Assembly: GCA_017552495.1 (NCBI GenBank)
Contig: JAFZPW010000187.1
Location: forward strand, 1 to 8,476
Length of the DNA stretch: 8,476 nt
Source of the DNA: Clostridia bacterium
GTDB lineage: Bacteria > Bacillota > Clostridia > Oscillospirales > Butyricicoccaceae
Direction of reading: 5' to 3'
Of the stretch, positions 6,343 through 8,476 are shown piece after piece (position 1 is the stretch's first letter; each line of letters opens with the position of its first letter). Position numbers and translations under genes: made by a program. Under the pieces are notes generated by a model that did no database searches, was not told the DNA's origin, and worked only from the letters and a program-made list of their open reading frames with translations.

Positions 6343-7107
6343 GTGATGCTTTTCAGTATAGTCTGGATGATGGTGATACCCGCCGCTGCCAGCGGCCCCA
6401 CCAAAGGCGGGAGTTATCATCCACCGGCAGTCACCATTATCACCGAGGGCGCGCCCCAGGATCTGGAAATCATCTGCCGTCTGCACAAGGCGAATGACAC
6501 CGTGTTTCCCACGCAGCTCCAGAAAAAGACTTGCGGCTGGGAGCAGCAGTTTCGCCTTTACCGCGAAGCCGTTTACGGCATTACCAGATGGTATGGAAAC
6601 GCTTACGATCTGAAGGATGCCGAGTTGGTTCTCGTTTCTGGCGAAAAAGAAACCGTGATCCCCCTTCCGCAAGAAATCACCGAGAAACTGACGATGAACG
6701 ACGTTCTCACCGTTCATTACCGAACAGGCAGCATCACCCTTGGTCCCTCCGCCTGGCGCGGCCCGCTGATGCTGGCGCTGCGCTTGCTGGTGGTGGTGGT
6801 GGCGGTGGAACTTCTGGTTTTCCGTCTGTTTCGTTTTCGAGAGAAGAGGAGTCTGCTGATCGTCGCGGCCGTGACGTTTGTCGCCTTTGGATTGGTCAAC
6901 ATTTATACATATGGATGGCTCAATTCCGACCCAAGACGGCTGATTCTTTATATCATCTTTTCTCTGTTGATTTTGGTTGTGGAGACCCTGACGTGCATTT
7001 CGTTTGTGGAGGAAAACGATCGGGACAAGACGCTCAGCGCGGCTCTTTGTGGCGCGTTGTCGGCCTCGGTAATCCATTATCTCATGCTGGTTTTCCTTCT
7101 CGTGTGA
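6343..7107 (+). CDS. Unrecognised membrane protein: secretion signal, outer domain, four TM helices (N-terminus interrupted upstream)
   Basis: This is the uninterrupted part of the frame, 254 codons counted from GTG 6343. Residues 1-17 are a hydrophobic signal core ending IPAAASG, a plausible cleavage site. An outer domain of about 120 residues follows (PPAVTIITEGAPQDLEIICRL onward), rich in beta-type and aromatic residues, with two Cys at 45 and 64. Four hydrophobic helices lie at about 142-163, 170-188, 200-219 and 230-253, with a basic cytoplasmic loop (RLFRFREKR). I do not recognise the family; the layout recalls uncharacterised clostridial signal-plus-4TM proteins. GTG 6343 and ATG 6346 have no Shine-Dalgarno sequence, whereas ATG 6313 upstream does but is separated by TAG 6331. 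The gene is therefore either a recent pseudogene or expressed by readthrough or reinitiation. The rest of the frame shows no decay. A terminator follows at 7167. An antisense frame of 364 codons covers it but has an implausible, His/Gln-rich composition. Confidence 0.75.
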   Translation: MMLFSIVWMMVIPAAASGPTKGGSYHPPAVTIITEGAPQDLEIICRLHKANDTVFPTQLQKKTCGWEQQFRLYREAVYGITRWYGNAYDLKDAELVLVSGEKETVIPLPQEITEKLTMNDVLTVHYRTGSITLGPSAWRGPLMLALRLLVVVVAVELLVFRLFRFREKRSLLIVAAVTFVAFGLVNIYTYGWLNSDPRRLILYIIFSLLILVVETLTCISFVEENDRDKTLSAALCGALSASVIHYLMLVFLLV

Positions 7108-7166
7108 TGAAGCGGGAAAGCCCATCCATTCTTTACGCTTTTGCATAAAACTTGTTTCGCCGTGAC

Positions 7167-7211
7167 AGCGGGCATATCGGAAAAGGATATGCCCGCTTGT
7201 TTTGCGTTTTT
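7167..7211 (+). terminator. Terminator of the 4-TM membrane protein gene
   Basis: A perfect 12-bp stem AGCGGGCATATC (7167-7178) and GATATGCCCGCT (7186-7197) with a 7-base loop is followed by TGTTTTGCGTTTTT. It lies 60 bases after the stop codon. The gene is convergent with the TetR gene. Confidence 0.92.
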
Positions 7212-7351
7212 GGAAAGTTTGCCTTTGACCGGCAACCGTTCGTTGTTGGGCAACTGTCCGGCTCATGGTTGAAGGATTCCCGCACTTTTTGTTTTGCCGG
7301 AAAGCCGCGGTTTCCGTCTCCGATCCCGCAGACGGTTTCCAGCGCTTCATC

Positions 7352-7387
7352 AAAAAGCAAAATGCCCGGAGGATTATTCCTCCGGGC
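7352..7387 (-). terminator. Terminator of the TetR gene, overlapping its stop codon
   Basis: A 9-bp stem GCCCGGAGG (7364-7372) and CCTCCGGGC (7379-7387) with an ATTATT loop is followed on the minus strand by ATTTTGCTTTTTG. The last codons of the TetR gene (for R-P-E-E) form the 5' arm, and its TAA stop (7376-7374) lies in the loop. Confidence 0.9.
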
Positions 7388-7997
7388 GAATCAGACCGCT
7401 GCGGATCATGGGAAGGAAGGTCTCGTCGATCATCCGGTCGATCTGCGCTTCGGGCATGGATTCAAAAATAGCTCGCAGTCCCAGAAAACTGGAGATTCCC
7501 ATCAGGGCATAGGCCAGCGTGGTGACATCTCCGCTCTGAAGCTCCGCCTGATCCTGTATAAGAGCGCGGGCGTAGCTTTTGGCAAAGGAAACGTAATAGT
7601 CCTCAAAAATCTGCTTGTCCACCGCCAAGCTGCCCCAGATGATGTTGTAAAGCATGGGATTTTCCATGGCGAAGGTGACGAAGCCCCGAATGCCTTCCCG
7701 TTCCCGCTGGCAGCGGGTTGTGCAGCCGGCAATGCTTTCGGAAAGGCGTTGCTTGATGCGGCGTTTGTAGCATTCCACCAGATAGCGGTAAAGATCGGTC
7801 TTGGTCTCGAAATAGATGTAAAAAGTCCCGACGGCAGTATGGGCGGCGCGGCAAATGTCCGAGACCGAAACCTCGAAAAAGCTGGAGGCAGTGAAAAGCC
7901 GCTCGGCGGCTTCGGCCAAAGCGTTGAATTTATCCCAGCCAAGCTGCGTCTTGGGCGGATTGACCCCCGGAAGTTTTCGGAACAGTTCCTCTTGCAT
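7374..7997 (-). CDS. TetR/AcrR-family transcriptional regulator
   Basis: A 207-residue one-component regulator, probably a dimeric repressor released by a small ligand. The N-terminal DNA-binding part is typical: helix 1 at about 23-36 (KFNALAEAAERLF), then VSVSDICRAAHTAVGTFYIY (43-62) with the recognition helix and YFETKTDLY (62-70). Residues from about 75 form the variable all-helical ligand-binding domain, which gives no clue to the ligand. An N-terminal arm of about 20 residues precedes helix 1. The start ATG 7997 has AGGGAG 6 bases upstream. A promoter lies at 8039-8068 and the terminator overlaps the stop. It is divergent from the short-chain dehydrogenase gene; control of that gene through the repeats at 8136 and 8191 is the natural inference. 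Confidence 0.94.
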   Translation of the reverse strand: MQEELFRKLPGVNPPKTQLGWDKFNALAEAAERLFTASSFFEVSVSDICRAAHTAVGTFYIYFETKTDLYRYLVECYKRRIKQRLSESIAGCTTRCQREREGIRGFVTFAMENPMLYNIIWGSLAVDKQIFEDYYVSFAKSYARALIQDQAELQSGDVTTLAYALMGISSFLGLRAIFESMPEAQIDRMIDETFLPMIRSGLIRPEE

Positions 7998-8038
7998 GAA
8001 GCAGCACTCCCTAACATTGTAGAATGAAGTCGGTATTG

Positions 8039-8068
8039 ATTATATAACAATTTGCGGAAAAATTACAA
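8039..8068 (-). promoter_or_regulatory. Promoter of the TetR gene
   Basis: On the minus strand there is TTGTAA (8063-8068), an 18-base spacer and a perfect TATAAT (8039-8044), about 41 bases before the start codon. Confidence 0.7.
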
Positions 8069-8135
8069 GGTTTTTTTAGAATTGGTGAATAGTGTCAAAA
8101 AATGGCAGCCGTAATGTACGAAACACACAAAAATG

Positions 8136-8148
8136 TGAATATTGTTCA
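8136..8148. promoter_or_regulatory. Upstream putative operator, copy 1
   Basis: TGAATATTGTTCA ends 8 bases before the -35 box. It is the exact reverse complement of the core of the second site (8196-8208), and is itself an imperfect dyad, TGAA-5-TTCA. Likely bound by the neighbouring TetR regulator (inference). Confidence 0.65.
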
Positions 8149-8156
8149 TTTTTTTA

Positions 8157-8185
8157 TTGACAACCCGCAATAAGGGACATAAACT
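8157..8185 (+). promoter_or_regulatory. Promoter of the short-chain dehydrogenase gene
   Basis: A perfect TTGACA (8157-8162), a 17-base spacer and TAAACT (8180-8185) predict a transcript start near 8192, about 53 bases before the ATG. Inverted repeats lie on both sides, so it looks like a regulated promoter. Confidence 0.8.
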
Positions 8186-8190
8186 AAAAG

Positions 8191-8213
8191 AAACATGAAC
8201 AATATTCATGTTT
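8191..8213. promoter_or_regulatory. Downstream putative operator, copy 2
   Basis: A perfect palindrome with 9-bp arms around a 5-base centre, CAATA. The inner part is ACATGAACAATATTCATGT (8193-8211). It covers the predicted transcription start of the dehydrogenase gene, so a bound repressor would block initiation. It is not followed by a GC stem and T-run combination expected of a terminator, although six T follow it. Confidence 0.72.
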
Positions 8214-8244
8214 TTTCAATCACCATTCAAGGAGGACGAAACTT

Positions 8245-8476
8245 ATGAGACTGCAAAACAAAACCGCCATCATTACGGGAGCCGCCAAAGGATTGGGCGG
8301 AGCCATGGCGCAGCTTTTCGCCCGGGAGGGGGCAAAGGTCGTGGCTGTGGACATGGCGGAGTTGACCTATTCCTGCGAAAACGTGGAGTTTTATAAGCTC
8401 AACGTCACCGACGGCGCCGCTTGCCGCGCTTTGGCGGAATATGTCATGGAGAAGTACGGCAAGATCGACATCCTCA
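8245..8476 (+). CDS. Short-chain dehydrogenase/reductase, N-terminal part
   Basis: The first 77 residues of an SDR-family NAD(P)-dependent oxidoreductase; the gene leaves the window at the right edge. The Rossmann start is clear: beta-1 TAIITGAAKGLG with the nucleotide motif T11-G12-x-x-x-G16-x-G18, helix AMAQLFAREGA, and beta-2 KVVAVD ending in Asp36, which in this family favours NAD(H) over NADP(H). L52-N-V-T-D56 then matches the conserved adenine-pocket segment and YGKIDIL leads to the N-N-A-G motif, which lies beyond the edge with the Ser-Tyr-Lys active site. AAGGAGG (8229-8235) precedes ATG 8245 by 9 bases. It is divergent from the TetR gene with paired operators between them. The substrate cannot be told; an alcohol, sterol or xenobiotic carbonyl would be typical. 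Confidence 0.93.
   Translation, partial: MRLQNKTAIITGAAKGLGGAMAQLFAREGAKVVAVDMAELTYSCENVEFYKLNVTDGAACRALAEYVMEKYGKIDIL

Noticed and set aside
6784..6812. GTG/GGT triplet run as a possible repeat element
   Set aside because: It is in frame and encodes a Val-rich transmembrane helix, so it is simple coding bias.
6259..7353. Antisense open frame of 364 codons over the 4-TM gene
   Set aside because: Composition is His/Gln/Arg-rich with no domain character, it runs through both the promoter and the terminator of the sense gene, and the sense frame has a ribosome site, signal core and TM helices.
8191..8220. Palindrome plus T-run as a terminator
   Set aside because: The stem is AT-rich and lies over the predicted transcription start of the dehydrogenase gene, with its ribosome site just downstream; an operator fits better.

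Overview
The window looks like a chromosomal segment of a fairly GC-rich Gram-positive anaerobe of the Clostridia, most plausibly Oscillospirales-like. This is inferred from strong AGGAGG-type ribosome sites, sigma-A-like TTGACA/TATAAT promoters, a YtrA-type GntR/ABC cassette, a membrane-anchored D-Ala-D-Ala carboxypeptidase and a VanZ-like protein. No rRNA, tRNA, CRISPR array, transposase, integrase or phage gene was seen.

Layout. (1) 2-88 (+): last 28 codons of a membrane protein, followed by a strong bidirectional terminator (about 99-144) shared with the operon arriving from the right. (2) 160-4407 (-): a compact five-gene operon, transcribed right to left: YtrA-like GntR repressor, ABC ATPase, large ABC-2-type permease with a C-terminal soluble domain, membrane-anchored Amidase_3 peptidoglycan amidase, VanZ-family protein. 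Every junction overlaps (8, 26, 4 and 4 bases). A near-consensus promoter (4458-4485) with a tandem/dyad repeat at the transcription start precedes it. (3) 4563-5933 (-): a separate D,D-carboxypeptidase gene with its own promoter and terminator. (4) 5934-6312: intergenic DNA with promoters for both flanking genes and several palindromes and hairpins. (5) 6313-7107 (+): an unrecognised secreted-domain/4-TM membrane protein whose natural-looking start and signal peptide are interrupted by an in-frame TAG. (6) 7374-7997 (-): TetR regulator. (7) 7998-8244: divergent control region with a strong promoter bracketed by two identical 13-bp sites in opposite orientation. (8) 8245-8476 (+): N-terminal part of an NAD-type short-chain dehydrogenase, running off the window.

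How it fits together. Genes 160-5933 form a cell-envelope neighbourhood. The repressor/ABC pair resembles antibiotic- or envelope-stress-responsive YtrA systems, and here it is translationally coupled to a peptidoglycan amidase and a VanZ-like protein. A carboxypeptidase that trims the peptidoglycan stem peptide lies next to it. The TetR/SDR pair at the right end is a classic divergent regulator and enzyme arrangement. The most unusual items are the amber codon inside a signal peptide, the five-gene envelope operon and the operator pair of the TetR/SDR region.
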